NCBI RefSeq assembly: GCF_001598415.1
Contig: NZ_BCYX01000002.1
Coordinates: 62,001 to 126,000, forward strand
DNA length: 64,000 bases
Direction of reading: 5' to 3'
Source of the DNA: Sphingomonas mali NBRC 15500
GTDB taxonomy: Bacteria > Pseudomonadota > Alphaproteobacteria > Sphingomonadales > Sphingomonadaceae
The first letter of the stretch is position 1. Each line of letters starts with the position of its first letter. This document shows, piece after piece, positions 34,052 to 43,108 of the stretch. The translations under genes and the position numbers were made by a program. The notes beneath the pieces were generated by a model that saw nothing but the letters and a program-made list of their open reading frames with translations, ran no database searches and was not told the origin of the DNA.

Positions 34052-35071
34052 ATGGCGGAACCGAAAATGATCACGCGCAGAACTGTACTTGGGTCATCGG
34101 CTCTACTCGCCTCCTCGGCGACCCTATTGACCTCCCCTGCGACGGCCTCGAACGGCAGCCTGAACGAGGCCGGCTTTCAGACTCTGGGCGAGATTGACCA
34201 GTGGGTCTCCATCCGCGGCCGCAGCGCCCGGAACCCGGTCGTTCTCATCATCCATGGCGGCCCGGGGGAGGCTCAGTCCCCGCTGAGCGCCCTCTATACA
34301 AGTGATTGGGAGAAATTTTTTACCGTCGTCCAGTGGGACCAGCGGGGCAGCGGTCGAACCTTTGGCCGCAACCGCGAAGCCGACCTGTCAGCCGAGCGCT
34401 TGGTCCACGACGGGATTGAACTCGGCGAGCGATTGAAGAACAGATTCGGCCGCCGACCCATCCTGATCGGGCATTCCTGGGGGAGCTATCTAGCGGGGCG
34501 GATCGCAAAGTCGCGGCCAGACCTCTTCACCGCACTTGTCGGAACCGGCCAGTTGTCGAGTTGGCGAAGACTGATCAGGGACGAGCTGGCGTTCGCAACC
34601 GCGCGCGCCCAGGCCACAGCCAACGCCGAAGCACTCGCCGCCCTCCAGGCGCTGAACGCCGACGCCCTCGCCAGCAACGGCCCCTATTTCGATCTTCGGC
34701 GATGGCTGAACCTTTATCTCGCCCCGACCGACATCGCCTGGAGTGACGCGATGCACCATAATATCGAGGTGGCTGCAGGCATGACGCCCCAGGACGCGAA
34801 GGATTGGCAGGAGGGCCTGTTCTTCTCCTTCTCCCGCCTTGGCTCGACAGTTAGCCAGATCGACATGTCTGATGTCGGGTTCGCTTATGATATCCCGTAC
34901 GTTCTCCTGCACGGTCGAGACGATTATGTAGCGTCGGCGAAGGCAGCCATGGACTATTTCAACAAGGTCCGAGCGCCTTCCAAGCGCGCGCGCCTGATCG
35001 ACGGCGGTCATTATGCGATGATGACACATTCGAACGAGTTCCTGCGCAACCTGGTGCGGCACACAGGATGA
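34052..35071 (+). CDS. Exported alpha/beta hydrolase, proline-iminopeptidase-like
   Basis: A 339-residue hydrolase. The N-terminus MITRRTVLGSSALLASSATL is a twin-arginine signal. The core shows LIIHGGPGEAQSPLS (oxyanion hole, as in prolyl aminopeptidases), QWDQRGSGRTFG, the nucleophile elbow LIGHSWGSYLAG, an acid in LLHGRDDYVAS and His in DGGHYAMM. In a locus of esterases it may act on an amide or ester of an aromatic acid rather than on peptides. Start at 34052 with GGAG 8 bases before; the frame upstream overlaps the tannase gene on the other strand. Confidence 0.9.
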   Translation: MAEPKMITRRTVLGSSALLASSATLLTSPATASNGSLNEAGFQTLGEIDQWVSIRGRSARNPVVLIIHGGPGEAQSPLSALYTSDWEKFFTVVQWDQRGSGRTFGRNREADLSAERLVHDGIELGERLKNRFGRRPILIGHSWGSYLAGRIAKSRPDLFTALVGTGQLSSWRRLIRDELAFATARAQATANAEALAALQALNADALASNGPYFDLRRWLNLYLAPTDIAWSDAMHHNIEVAAGMTPQDAKDWQEGLFFSFSRLGSTVSQIDMSDVGFAYDIPYVLLHGRDDYVASAKAAMDYFNKVRAPSKRARLIDGGHYAMMTHSNEFLRNLVRHTG

Positions 35072-35231
35072 GCGGTACTGGTTGCCTGGCGAGACGGAAA
35101 TCTCTTTTGCGGATTTTCTGACAAGGGAGCGCGATCGGCGGCGCTGGACATTTTCCGCATCAATGGCTCTCCTCGAGGCGCCTTTGTTCGTTTCGGTCGG
35201 TCGAATGACGCGCGACGACATGCATCACTTG

Positions 35232-35255
35232 AGAGGCGGAAGGCAGTTCGCCTCT
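35232..35255 (+). terminator. Possible terminator after the hydrolase gene
   Basis: AGAGGCG (35232-35238) and CGCCTCT (35249-35255) with a 10-base loop, followed by TT; 160 bases after the stop of the + strand hydrolase gene. Confidence 0.35.
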
Positions 35256-35337
35256 TTACCGTCGTTGATGTTTTCGCTCATTTTCGGCGGAGGTTGCGAT
35301 CGGCAGCCACCGACATTTCCCGGTCGCGCGCCGCTCG

Positions 35338-35538
35338 TCATTCTGGATAATACCAACTCGTCGGCAACGCGCGGGCAATAGCTCCGGGCAGGACCGACCA
35401 CAGGAAGAAGACTAGGAACAGGGCGCTGGCACCGGTCCAAATCAGCCATAGAAGGGACCGGCCGATCGCGCGGTTGACGTTGCGCATCGTATCAGCCGGT
35501 TCTGGGCGGCAAATCCTAGTAGGTCGATCCTTTACCAT
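35338..35538 (-). CDS. Small single-helix membrane protein
   Basis: A 66-residue protein with one long hydrophobic segment (LLWLIWTGASALFLVFFLW) near the C-terminus and the basic, N-terminal arm MVKDRPTR. Its ATG overlaps the stop of the GH3 gene by seven bases and has AGGGG five bases before it, so it is coupled to that gene. A shorter start at 35487 is possible. No family recognised; it resembles small membrane proteins found next to enzymes in sphingomonads. Confidence 0.55.
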   Translation of the reverse strand: MVKDRPTRICRPEPADTMRNVNRAIGRSLLWLIWTGASALFLVFFLWSVLPGAIARALPTSWYYPE

Positions 35539-37739
35539 TCGCGCCCCTGCAATTTGACGGTGACAGGCGAACCCAATGTCGTCGCGGACCTGCCCAGCGC
35601 GAAGCGGTAGCTGCCCGCCAGAATCTGCCAGCGTCCATTCCGCCAAGTGGCCAGAATGCGCGGATCGAGCGTGACCTCGAGTGTTCGCCGCTCGCCGGGT
35701 TTCAAATCGACGCGCTGGAACCCCGCAAGCCGCAGCGTGGCACCAGCGGGCGTGCCGACGAGATAGACCTGGCCGACGTCGGCGCCGGCCCGTTTGCCGC
35801 TATTCTGAATGGCGAAGCGCGCGGTCGGCTGTCGTCCAGGTAAAATCGACATGGGGCCGTGATCGAAGCTGGTATAGCTCAAACCGAACCCGAACCCGAA
35901 CAACGGCGTGGCGCGCTGGCGCGCGAACCAGCGATATCCGACGTCTGCGCCTTCGATATTGTAGTCCACGTCGAGCGTTTGCCCCGGTTTGCCTTTGCCG
36001 ATGAAGCTTGGTTCGACCGTCGCGCTGCCGGGCAGCTCCGGGCGCGGCAATTGCGCGATTGAGGCTGGAAACGTCACCGGCAGACGACCCGATGGATTGA
36101 CGTCGCCGAACAGGACTCGCGCGATCGCCTCGCCACCCCGTGCACCGGGATACCATGCTTCGACGACAGCAGCGGTCTTGTCGAGCCAGGGCATCAGCAC
36201 CTGGCTCCCGTTTTCGAGTACGACGATCGTGTTCGGATTGGCCGCGGCGACAGCCGCGATCAGAGCGTCCTGGCCTTCGGGCAAGGACAAATCGGGCGCG
36301 TCTAGGCCCTCGCTCATCCACTGCGTCGCAAAGATGATCGCGACGTCGGAATGCTTGGCGGCGGTGACGGCGTCGGCGATGTACCGACCGTTGCGATAGA
36401 TCACCTCGGCATCGGGCGACCGCGCCCTGATCGCCCTGAGTGGCGAGGACGCCTGATAGGATTGCGTGAGCACAGCGGCGAACGGTCCGGCCGCCGTCGG
36501 GATGGTGACGATGGGTCCACCTTCCCCCTGCGTCTGCGACGAGCCTCCGCCCGACAGAACGCCGCTATCGGCGTGCCCTCCGATCACGGCGATGCGTCTT
36601 GCCGACGCAGCGAGTGGCAATGCGCCGCCGCGATTGCGCAACAGGACGATGGAGCGTTCGGCGATGTCCTGGGCGACCTGCGCACCGGCGGCGACATCGA
36701 TCGGTGCCCTGGTCGGCGGGTCGCGATCGACGCCTATGGCGAACATCGATCGCAAGATCCGCCGGTTCATGTCGGCGAGGCGCGCGCGGTAGCGCGGATC
36801 GTTTTGCGCGGCCGTCGACAAGGCGCCGCCAAAATACAACTTGTCGTCGAGCTGGGCACCGGATTGCTGGTCGAGACCGCTGAGCGCGTAATCCAGACCG
36901 TGGACGGCACCCCAGTCGGACATGACGAAGCCCTTGAAGCCCCAGTCACGCTTGAGCACCTGATTGAGCAGATAATCGTTGCCGCAGGCGGATTGTCCGC
37001 CGACACGGTTATAGGCGCACATGATTGCCCCGGGATTGCCGCGTTCTATAGCTATCTCGAAGGCGAGAAGGTCGCTCATCCGAAGTGCCGCATCATCGAT
37101 CACCGCGTTGTGGAACTGGCGCCCTGTCTCCATCGAATTGATCGCGAAATGCTTCAGCGTCGAGATGACGTGACGCGACTGGATGCCCGAAACTGCGGCC
37201 CCTGCGAGAATCCCGGTGTGGAGCGGATCTTCGCCAAGATACTCGAAATTGCGCCCATTGCGCGGCTCGCGCACCAAGTTGATGCCGCCGGCCAGCACAA
37301 CGTTGAATCCCTTGGCGTGGGCCTCCGCCGCGACCATCGCGCCGCCTGCGCGGATCAGGTCGGGATCCCAGGTCGCCCCCATGGCCAGCCCCGAGGGCAG
37401 AGCGGTTGCGCCATCCTTTCGCAGGCCGCCGACATAACCGACGCCGAGACCGGCATCGGTTTCTGTCAGGGCGGGAATACCGAGCCGGGGGATCCCCTCG
37501 ACATATCCGGCACCAAAGGGTGCTTCGGCCGGAATCTTGCTACCCAAATAGGGCACCGCCATAATGCCGTGGGTCAGGCGGACGCGCTCATCGTCGCTCA
37601 TCTGGCGCTCGGTACTCGCAGCGCGGGTATCAGGATCGGCGGGTACGTCGCTCGACTGCGCCCGCGCCAGCGTGGTTATTCCGGTCAGCCCAACCATTGC
37701 CCATCCAAGCGCCGTCTTTCTTCGCTTACCCATATCCAT
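35532..37739 (-). CDS. Exported GH3 beta-glucosidase
   Basis: A 735-residue family 3 glycoside hydrolase with a signal peptide (ALGWAMVGLTGITTLARAQ). It carries ALTETDAGLGVGYVG, GLAMGATWDPDLI, the N-domain KHFAINSMETGRQFHN, the nucleophile motif FVMSDWGAVHGLDYAL (Asp in SDW), and the C-terminal fibronectin-like domain. Unlike the cytosolic enzyme at 5.7 kb it has no PA14 insertion and works in the periplasm. Its likely job is removing glucose or another beta-linked sugar from phenolic glycosides before uptake. No clear GntR operator precedes it. Confidence 0.94.
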   Translation of the reverse strand: MDMGKRRKTALGWAMVGLTGITTLARAQSSDVPADPDTRAASTERQMSDDERVRLTHGIMAVPYLGSKIPAEAPFGAGYVEGIPRLGIPALTETDAGLGVGYVGGLRKDGATALPSGLAMGATWDPDLIRAGGAMVAAEAHAKGFNVVLAGGINLVREPRNGRNFEYLGEDPLHTGILAGAAVSGIQSRHVISTLKHFAINSMETGRQFHNAVIDDAALRMSDLLAFEIAIERGNPGAIMCAYNRVGGQSACGNDYLLNQVLKRDWGFKGFVMSDWGAVHGLDYALSGLDQQSGAQLDDKLYFGGALSTAAQNDPRYRARLADMNRRILRSMFAIGVDRDPPTRAPIDVAAGAQVAQDIAERSIVLLRNRGGALPLAASARRIAVIGGHADSGVLSGGGSSQTQGEGGPIVTIPTAAGPFAAVLTQSYQASSPLRAIRARSPDAEVIYRNGRYIADAVTAAKHSDVAIIFATQWMSEGLDAPDLSLPEGQDALIAAVAAANPNTIVVLENGSQVLMPWLDKTAAVVEAWYPGARGGEAIARVLFGDVNPSGRLPVTFPASIAQLPRPELPGSATVEPSFIGKGKPGQTLDVDYNIEGADVGYRWFARQRATPLFGFGFGLSYTSFDHGPMSILPGRQPTARFAIQNSGKRAGADVGQVYLVGTPAGATLRLAGFQRVDLKPGERRTLEVTLDPRILATWRNGRWQILAGSYRFALGRSATTLGSPVTVKLQGREW

Positions 37740-38001
37740 TTCCGTTGGCCTCTGTTTGCGCGGCGAATTGTTGGCCCGATCTTTCGATAAGAGGAGCCAC
37801 GATACTTGCAGCGAAACCCCTCGTGCCCCTGCCTGATCGTATGGAGCGCGCGACAGGGGTTCTCATTCGCGTCCACAATGTGCTCTTCGGGTCGCCCGCC
37901 TCCCAGGATCTCGGCGGATTAGACCCATCGGCGACATGACGCGCCGCGGCCGGACGAATATGCCTTGGCGGCAGATTCGTCGGCCGCATTGCCAGTCAGG
38001 T

Positions 38002-40206
38002 TCAGAACTTCACGCTCGCAAAGCCGCCGACTGTTCGCCGCGCCTCGCTTGAAACGCCACGGACGTTACCGAACGGGAGCGCATCGAAAAGCGTCGAGAA
38101 CTCCTGGTTGAAGATGTTGCGGGCATAGATGCCAATTTGCCACTTCTCGTTCGTCGGGCCGAAAGCGAGCCTTGCGTTCGCCAGCGCATAGCTCTTTTGA
38201 ATGGAGGCAGGGTTGGCGACCACCTGGAAGGTCTTCGACCGATAGGACACACCGACGTTGGCGTGCATCATGAAGGCGTCTCCGAGGTGCTGATCAAGCG
38301 ATGCATCGAGCACGGCCGACAATCGCGGCGCGTTGGTCAGACGTGCACCAGCCAGCTGGACCCCGCCTCGCAGATAATCAGTGAACACGCTATCTGCATA
38401 GGTGACGCTGCCGTTGAACGAGAGCGCCTTGGTCGCGCGAACGTTCAATTCGGCTTCCACGCCTTTGGAGCGAAGGCCGCCGGCATTGATGACCAGGAAG
38501 GCCGGCGCACCGTTTACCAATCGGAGATCCTGGGCCTGGAAATTGGTATAGTTCTGTAGAAACGCAGCGATGTTCAAACGCACTTTGCGATCGAGGAACT
38601 CTGACTTGATGCCAGCTTCGTAACTTTTCACCGTTTCGGCGTTATAGGGTTGTTTCAAACCGGAAATGTAAGCGACGCCCGGCCCTTTGTACCCGGTCGC
38701 GTAGCTGGCGTAGATCATGATGTCTTCGCCAATCTTATACGTCGGCGAAATCTTGTAAGAAAAATTGCTTTTACTTACGCCACCGGGCGAGGGCGGCACC
38801 GGCGAGATGGGTATCGCTACATAGCCGAGGGGTGTCGTTCCGTCGAAGGACGTAGCGGAGCGATTGTCATCATGAGTAAATCGACCGCCGAGAACGAGCT
38901 CCAGTCCCTTGGCCAGCTCGATATTGAAATTGGCGAAGGCGGCCTCACTCTCGATCCGGTTAGTATAGTGTTGAATGCCATTTGTTGTGGATAGATAGAC
39001 GCCAGGCGGCAAGGTTCCACCCAGCCGGCCCGCTTGTTCCTGAGTGGAATCAAGATCAAGACGGTTATAATAGAGGCCAAAGACATAACGGATCGGACCG
39101 TTACCAGGCGATGCCAGGCGAAGTTCTTGGCTCAACTTGCTGGCGCTAATCGTGCCCACATTGTAGGGTAGAAAATCGAAATTTGGCTCGAAATCGAGTG
39201 GCAACTGGCTGGTGTAATCCAGCTTTCGATAGGCGGTGATCGACGTCAAACTGTGATTGCCGAGATCAAGTTTCGCCGAAAGGGATACCCCCCCGGTCTT
39301 GAAGTTCACGAAACTCTCGAACCGGTCGCCGTTGTTAAGATTGTCGGGCGTCGCTGCCGCGCCGGCCCCGGCCGCCGAAGGACCATAGGCCGGAATGGTC
39401 ACCGAACGCAGCGTACCGAGGGGAATGTTATCCCAGTGGGTGGAATAATCGGCCGTCACCACGAACTCCAGCGTCGATGAGGGCGCGACAAGCAGCTTGG
39501 CCCGAACACCCCTGTCGCTCACATCGCCCATGCGCTTATCCAGCAGGGTATAACGGCCAAGCCCATGCTGGCCGGTCTCGAAAGCCGACACCCGCAAAGC
39601 CGCGATATCACCCAGGGGAATATTTAGATTGCCGGTGATCCGCCGATCCAAACGCTCTCCGAGGCTTGCGCTGAAATCGCCTTCGAGTTTTTTGAGTACC
39701 GGTTTTTTCGTCACAACCGAGATCACGCCAGCCGACGCGTTTTTGCCGAACAGCGTTCCTTGCGGCCCCCGCAGCACTTCGACCCGTTCGATGTCGGCGA
39801 GGCCGGCTACGCCGGGATTGCGGGGAAGGTCATAAACGACGTCATCGACAACGACACCGACCGCCTGTTCGGTAGAAAAGTCGAACACCTGCGTCCCGAC
39901 ACCGCGAACTTGGAAACCGCCACCGCTGGCAGGATCGTATTGCACGCTGGGCGCAAGATACTGGATATCGGTCAGGCCTTTGTACCCGGAATTCTCGATC
40001 GACGCTGCGGTCACTACCGAGATCGCGATCGGAACATCTTGCATATTCTGCGCACGGCGCTGCGCGGTGACAACAATGTCTGCCAGCGCTCCACTTTCCG
40101 GAACAACCTCCTTACCCGCCGCACCCGCTTCCTGAGCATGCGCCACAAGCGAAAAAGACATAGCTGCCACAGAGACCGCACTGCCAACGAACCACTTGAT
40201 TTTCAT
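38002..40206 (-). CDS. TonB-dependent receptor
   Basis: A 734-residue outer-membrane receptor. Signal peptide cut near VAHAQEAG, plug start DIVVTAQRRAQNMQDVPIAI, then ERVEVLRGPQGTLFGKNASAG and VISVVTKKP, a 22-strand barrel and the terminal aromatic GGFASVKF. GGGGAGGAAAG precedes ATG 40206. Two copies of the TGTAT-type motif lie about 210-240 bases upstream (40414-40442), so it is probably an importer of the GntR regulon, ligand unknown. Confidence 0.95.
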   Translation of the reverse strand: MKIKWFVGSAVSVAAMSFSLVAHAQEAGAAGKEVVPESGALADIVVTAQRRAQNMQDVPIAISVVTAASIENSGYKGLTDIQYLAPSVQYDPASGGGFQVRGVGTQVFDFSTEQAVGVVVDDVVYDLPRNPGVAGLADIERVEVLRGPQGTLFGKNASAGVISVVTKKPVLKKLEGDFSASLGERLDRRITGNLNIPLGDIAALRVSAFETGQHGLGRYTLLDKRMGDVSDRGVRAKLLVAPSSTLEFVVTADYSTHWDNIPLGTLRSVTIPAYGPSAAGAGAAATPDNLNNGDRFESFVNFKTGGVSLSAKLDLGNHSLTSITAYRKLDYTSQLPLDFEPNFDFLPYNVGTISASKLSQELRLASPGNGPIRYVFGLYYNRLDLDSTQEQAGRLGGTLPPGVYLSTTNGIQHYTNRIESEAAFANFNIELAKGLELVLGGRFTHDDNRSATSFDGTTPLGYVAIPISPVPPSPGGVSKSNFSYKISPTYKIGEDIMIYASYATGYKGPGVAYISGLKQPYNAETVKSYEAGIKSEFLDRKVRLNIAAFLQNYTNFQAQDLRLVNGAPAFLVINAGGLRSKGVEAELNVRATKALSFNGSVTYADSVFTDYLRGGVQLAGARLTNAPRLSAVLDASLDQHLGDAFMMHANVGVSYRSKTFQVVANPASIQKSYALANARLAFGPTNEKWQIGIYARNIFNQEFSTLFDALPFGNVRGVSSEARRTVGGFASVKF

Positions 40207-41051
40207 CTTTCCTCCCCAGAGCTGCAAATGCCGGCGTTTCCAATTGAACGAACGCGGGTCGGTCATAATTTTGTAAGTGTGCGAGGCGGACGACCGTCGC
40301 CACATCCGCAGTTTTTCAACATTCTAGCAGGCAGCCATGCCCACTACTCGCCTCGTCCTTCCCCCTTCGGGCATGGGGCAGACCATAAGGCGCACTCCGA
40401 CATTGTCAATCTATGTGTACTGCGCACTGTATACATTGCACATTGATTTCGAGCAAGGCAACGACAGGCCAAATTGTTGTGCGCTTGGCGTAAGGGGTTC
40501 TGCGGACCGGAATGAGCGGCCGCAACGCCGTGGCGCGTCAGGTGGCGGTCCCACGGTTTCGCCCGCGAGATTACGCTTTCTCATGGCGGAGTGCCGCAAC
40601 GGAGGGCGACAGCGGCGCGTGCAAGGGTTCACCGCGGCGACGATCCCTTACCAGGCTCCGTCAATACGGTCTGATCGCAGTCTCACGAACCGGCTGCGTT
40701 GGCCGCAGGGCCGATCATCGCCGCTTGGCCGCGGTGCTATTTCTTAGTCGGCAAATCGCGGGAGGGGGCGTAAGTGAGATATGGGCATCGGGCTGCCCTG
40801 CCCTTTTTACCGATCCGATGAAGGTGGCATTGGAGTCACCGTGAGCGGTAAAGGCGTTTCCTAGGACAGCCCAAAATACCCCTAGGTATTTGATACTAAG
40901 CGCGTTTTGTGAAACATCAGCTGCATCGAATGCCAAGACATTTCATCACATCCGACGCGGGCTGTGGGAGCGAACGTGGGAGCAAAACCAGTGGGAAGAT
41001 GGAATTTCTGTCAGCGTCAGCCCGAGGCCTTGAGGGCGAGGTTCTGCACCT
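40207..41051. other. Long intergenic region with promoter of the TonB receptor
   Basis: 845 bases without a supported gene. The left end up to about 40450 is the leader and promoter of the minus-strand receptor, with GntR-type sites at 40414-40442. The rest has short frames only; none shows a known domain. An AATACC-CCTA-GGTATT palindrome lies near 40876-40891. It may hold remains of a lost gene or an unrecognised small RNA. Confidence 0.45.
40414..40442. promoter_or_regulatory. GntR-type operator, site d (two adjoining copies)
   Basis: TGTGTACTGCGCACT (40414-40428) and TGTATACATTGCACA (40428-40442) share one base. Each fits the motif only in part, but both carry the TGTRT half and CA-type end. 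They precede the TonB receptor gene. Confidence 0.45.
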
Positions 41052-42800
41052 TTATTTGCCGCTGACGCCGGCATCAGGGAGCGCCACCCCCTTCTCCTTT
41101 GCGTAACGGTCCCAGTCCGCAACTAGTTCTGCGAGCTTCTGAGGCTGCGCTACCGCAAGATCGGTAGTTTCGGCCGGGTCGGTCGCGAGGTTGAACAATA
41201 GCCACTTCCCACTACCTGAAACAGTAGCTCTATCTGATGGGGGCAAATAGACTGCCTTCCAATCACCCTTACGCAAAGCCCGACGATAGAACAGCTCGGT
41301 GCCCAAGGGTTCCGTGGGATTGTGAATTTCAGCTGAAGTGTCTTCCAGGACCGGAACCATGCTCCTGCCCTCGAACGGCAGTATCGAGCGACCCTTGAAG
41401 GTCTGCGGCTGCTGTATGCCAGCCAGCGCAAGCAGCGTGGGCGCGACATCGACAATACTTAGATAGCCGCGCGCGATCCGGCCACTGCCGATCACGCCCC
41501 TGCCGGACGCGAAAGCCGCAACCCGCGTGCCACCTTCGGTCGGATAGCCCTTTGTTAACCAAGATGGCGAACTGTTCGCCGCCGCCCAACCCGGGCCGTA
41601 GCCAACATATGATGTGGCGCTGCCGATATTGGAAAGACTGTTGTCGATGAGCCGCTTCAAGCGATCAATGGGAACGCTGGGGGGTAGGAGAGGCGCATCG
41701 AGCTTGCGGCCTTCCGCTCCATTATCGGAAAGGAAAACGATGACGGTGTTCTCGTACCGACCGGTGCGCTTGAGCTCGGCGATGACCCGTCCGACGTTCT
41801 GGTCCATCCGATCGACCATCGCCGCATAGACTTCCATCTTGCGCGCCTCGAAGGCCTTCTCAGAGGGCGTCAACGTCTCCCACGGCTTTACGCCGCCCAG
41901 AGGGTGCGGTTGTTGATCGAGGGCGACGAGGCCCAACCTCTTCTGACGCTCCAGCCGTTCCGCGCGCAATACCTCATAGCCGGCGTCATAGCGGCCCTTG
42001 TACTTGGCAATGGTTTCGGGCGGTGCCTGCATCGGCCAGTGTGGTGCAGTGAATGCGAGATAGGCGAAAAATGGTCGCTTCTCCTTGGCACCTTCGTCGA
42101 GAAAGTTGATGAGCCGTTCGGCGAAATAGTCTGCGGAATAACGTCCAGTTGGGTAGAGTACGAATTTGCCGTTATAACGGTAAGTCGAATTCGCGTTTAA
42201 CCGCTTCCAGATGCCTCGCTGATCGACACCGAAATGATTGCCATCACCCTGAAGCAGGGCATATGAACGCTCGAAACCTCGCGCCGCCGGCCCTCTGTCC
42301 TCTGTCAGTCCCAAGTGCCATTTGCCGGACATCAGGGTGCGATAGCCGTCCTGCTGCAGCAGTTCCGCGATCGACGCGACGCGGTCGTTGAGAAAGCCTT
42401 CATAGCCCGGACGAGTGGCCAAGGATGCCGAACGTGCCTCAAGCATGGTGCCCAGGCCTGCCTCATGATTGTCGACGCCGCTGAGCAACATCGAGCGACT
42501 GGGCGAGCAGGTCGGTGCAGCATGGAAGCCAGTAAATCGCACGCCGCGATTGGCCAATGCATCCAGATTTGGCGTTGCAATCTCGCCGCCGAACGTGCCC
42601 AAGTCGGACCAACCAAGATCGTCCGCAACGATCACCAGAAAATTCGGTCGCACGCGCTGCGGGGCAGCTGGCTCCGCCCCGACCGACTGGGATGGCGAGG
42701 GGGCCGCTCCCGGTCGTTCGGCGGTCAACCGCGCGGACCCCGGCTGCGCCAAAAGTGTGCTTGCCAAAATGGCGGCGAGGAACGTGGTCTTGTTACTCAC
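41052..42800 (-). CDS. Exported sulfatase (formylglycine-dependent)
   Basis: A 582-residue arylsulfatase-type enzyme. After a signal peptide (LAAILASTLLAQPGSA) the alkaline-phosphatase fold begins with RPNFLVIVADDLGWSDLG (metal Asp pair) and TPNLDALANRGVRFTGFH; the modification motif C-x-P-S-R is present as CSPSR with Cys98, to be turned into formylglycine. Further metal ligands lie in VFLSDNGAEG. It would remove sulfate from a phenolic or sugar sulfate ester in the periplasm. The start is a GTG at 42800. It needs a formylglycine-generating enzyme, none of which is in the window. Confidence 0.94.
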   Translation of the reverse strand: MSNKTTFLAAILASTLLAQPGSARLTAERPGAAPSPSQSVGAEPAAPQRVRPNFLVIVADDLGWSDLGTFGGEIATPNLDALANRGVRFTGFHAAPTCSPSRSMLLSGVDNHEAGLGTMLEARSASLATRPGYEGFLNDRVASIAELLQQDGYRTLMSGKWHLGLTEDRGPAARGFERSYALLQGDGNHFGVDQRGIWKRLNANSTYRYNGKFVLYPTGRYSADYFAERLINFLDEGAKEKRPFFAYLAFTAPHWPMQAPPETIAKYKGRYDAGYEVLRAERLERQKRLGLVALDQQPHPLGGVKPWETLTPSEKAFEARKMEVYAAMVDRMDQNVGRVIAELKRTGRYENTVIVFLSDNGAEGRKLDAPLLPPSVPIDRLKRLIDNSLSNIGSATSYVGYGPGWAAANSSPSWLTKGYPTEGGTRVAAFASGRGVIGSGRIARGYLSIVDVAPTLLALAGIQQPQTFKGRSILPFEGRSMVPVLEDTSAEIHNPTEPLGTELFYRRALRKGDWKAVYLPPSDRATVSGSGKWLLFNLATDPAETTDLAVAQPQKLAELVADWDRYAKEKGVALPDAGVSGK

Positions 42801-43108
42801 AAACGATCCACTTCACTTTAATGAATCTCAAGAAATAGTACCAGAAGAACCGCAACTTTCCGATATCAGTTTATAAATCTATTAAAAACCAAATATTCAT
42901 AGAATAGCCGATTCGATCTACTAGGTACTCATCAAGATCGATTATTGAACGTTCACGTCCTAACGGGTCGCACCAGCCCGCACCCTGCTTGAATTTCCAT
43001 CATTGGGAAATGTCCTCCATCTACACGGGGCCGGACGTTTTTCCGAAGACCAACGCCCCTGGCCCGGCGAGGTTCGGGGGCATCCCGACGGATGATTTAT
43101 GGAAAGTC
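42801..43108. other. Intergenic region, sulfatase promoter
   Basis: 308 bases between the sulfatase start and the end of the next TonB receptor, both on the minus strand. It is AT-rich around 42835-42960, which fits a promoter. A small inverted repeat ATTTCC/GGAAAT lies at 42993-43011. No gene seen. Confidence 0.45.

Noticed and set aside
36351..37790. Long plus-strand frame opposite the exported GH3 gene
   Set aside because: Antisense of a gene with clear catalytic motifs; shows no domain of its own.
40512..40844. Plus-strand frame of about 110 codons in the long gap before the sulfatase
   Set aside because: Arg/Ser-rich as expected for a non-coding frame in high-GC DNA, no motif or start signal; kept only as an unexplained gap.
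42993..43011. Inverted repeat ATTTCC/GGAAAT as terminator of the large TonB receptor
   Set aside because: Short AT-rich stem about 100 bases beyond the stop and without T tract; too weak to call.
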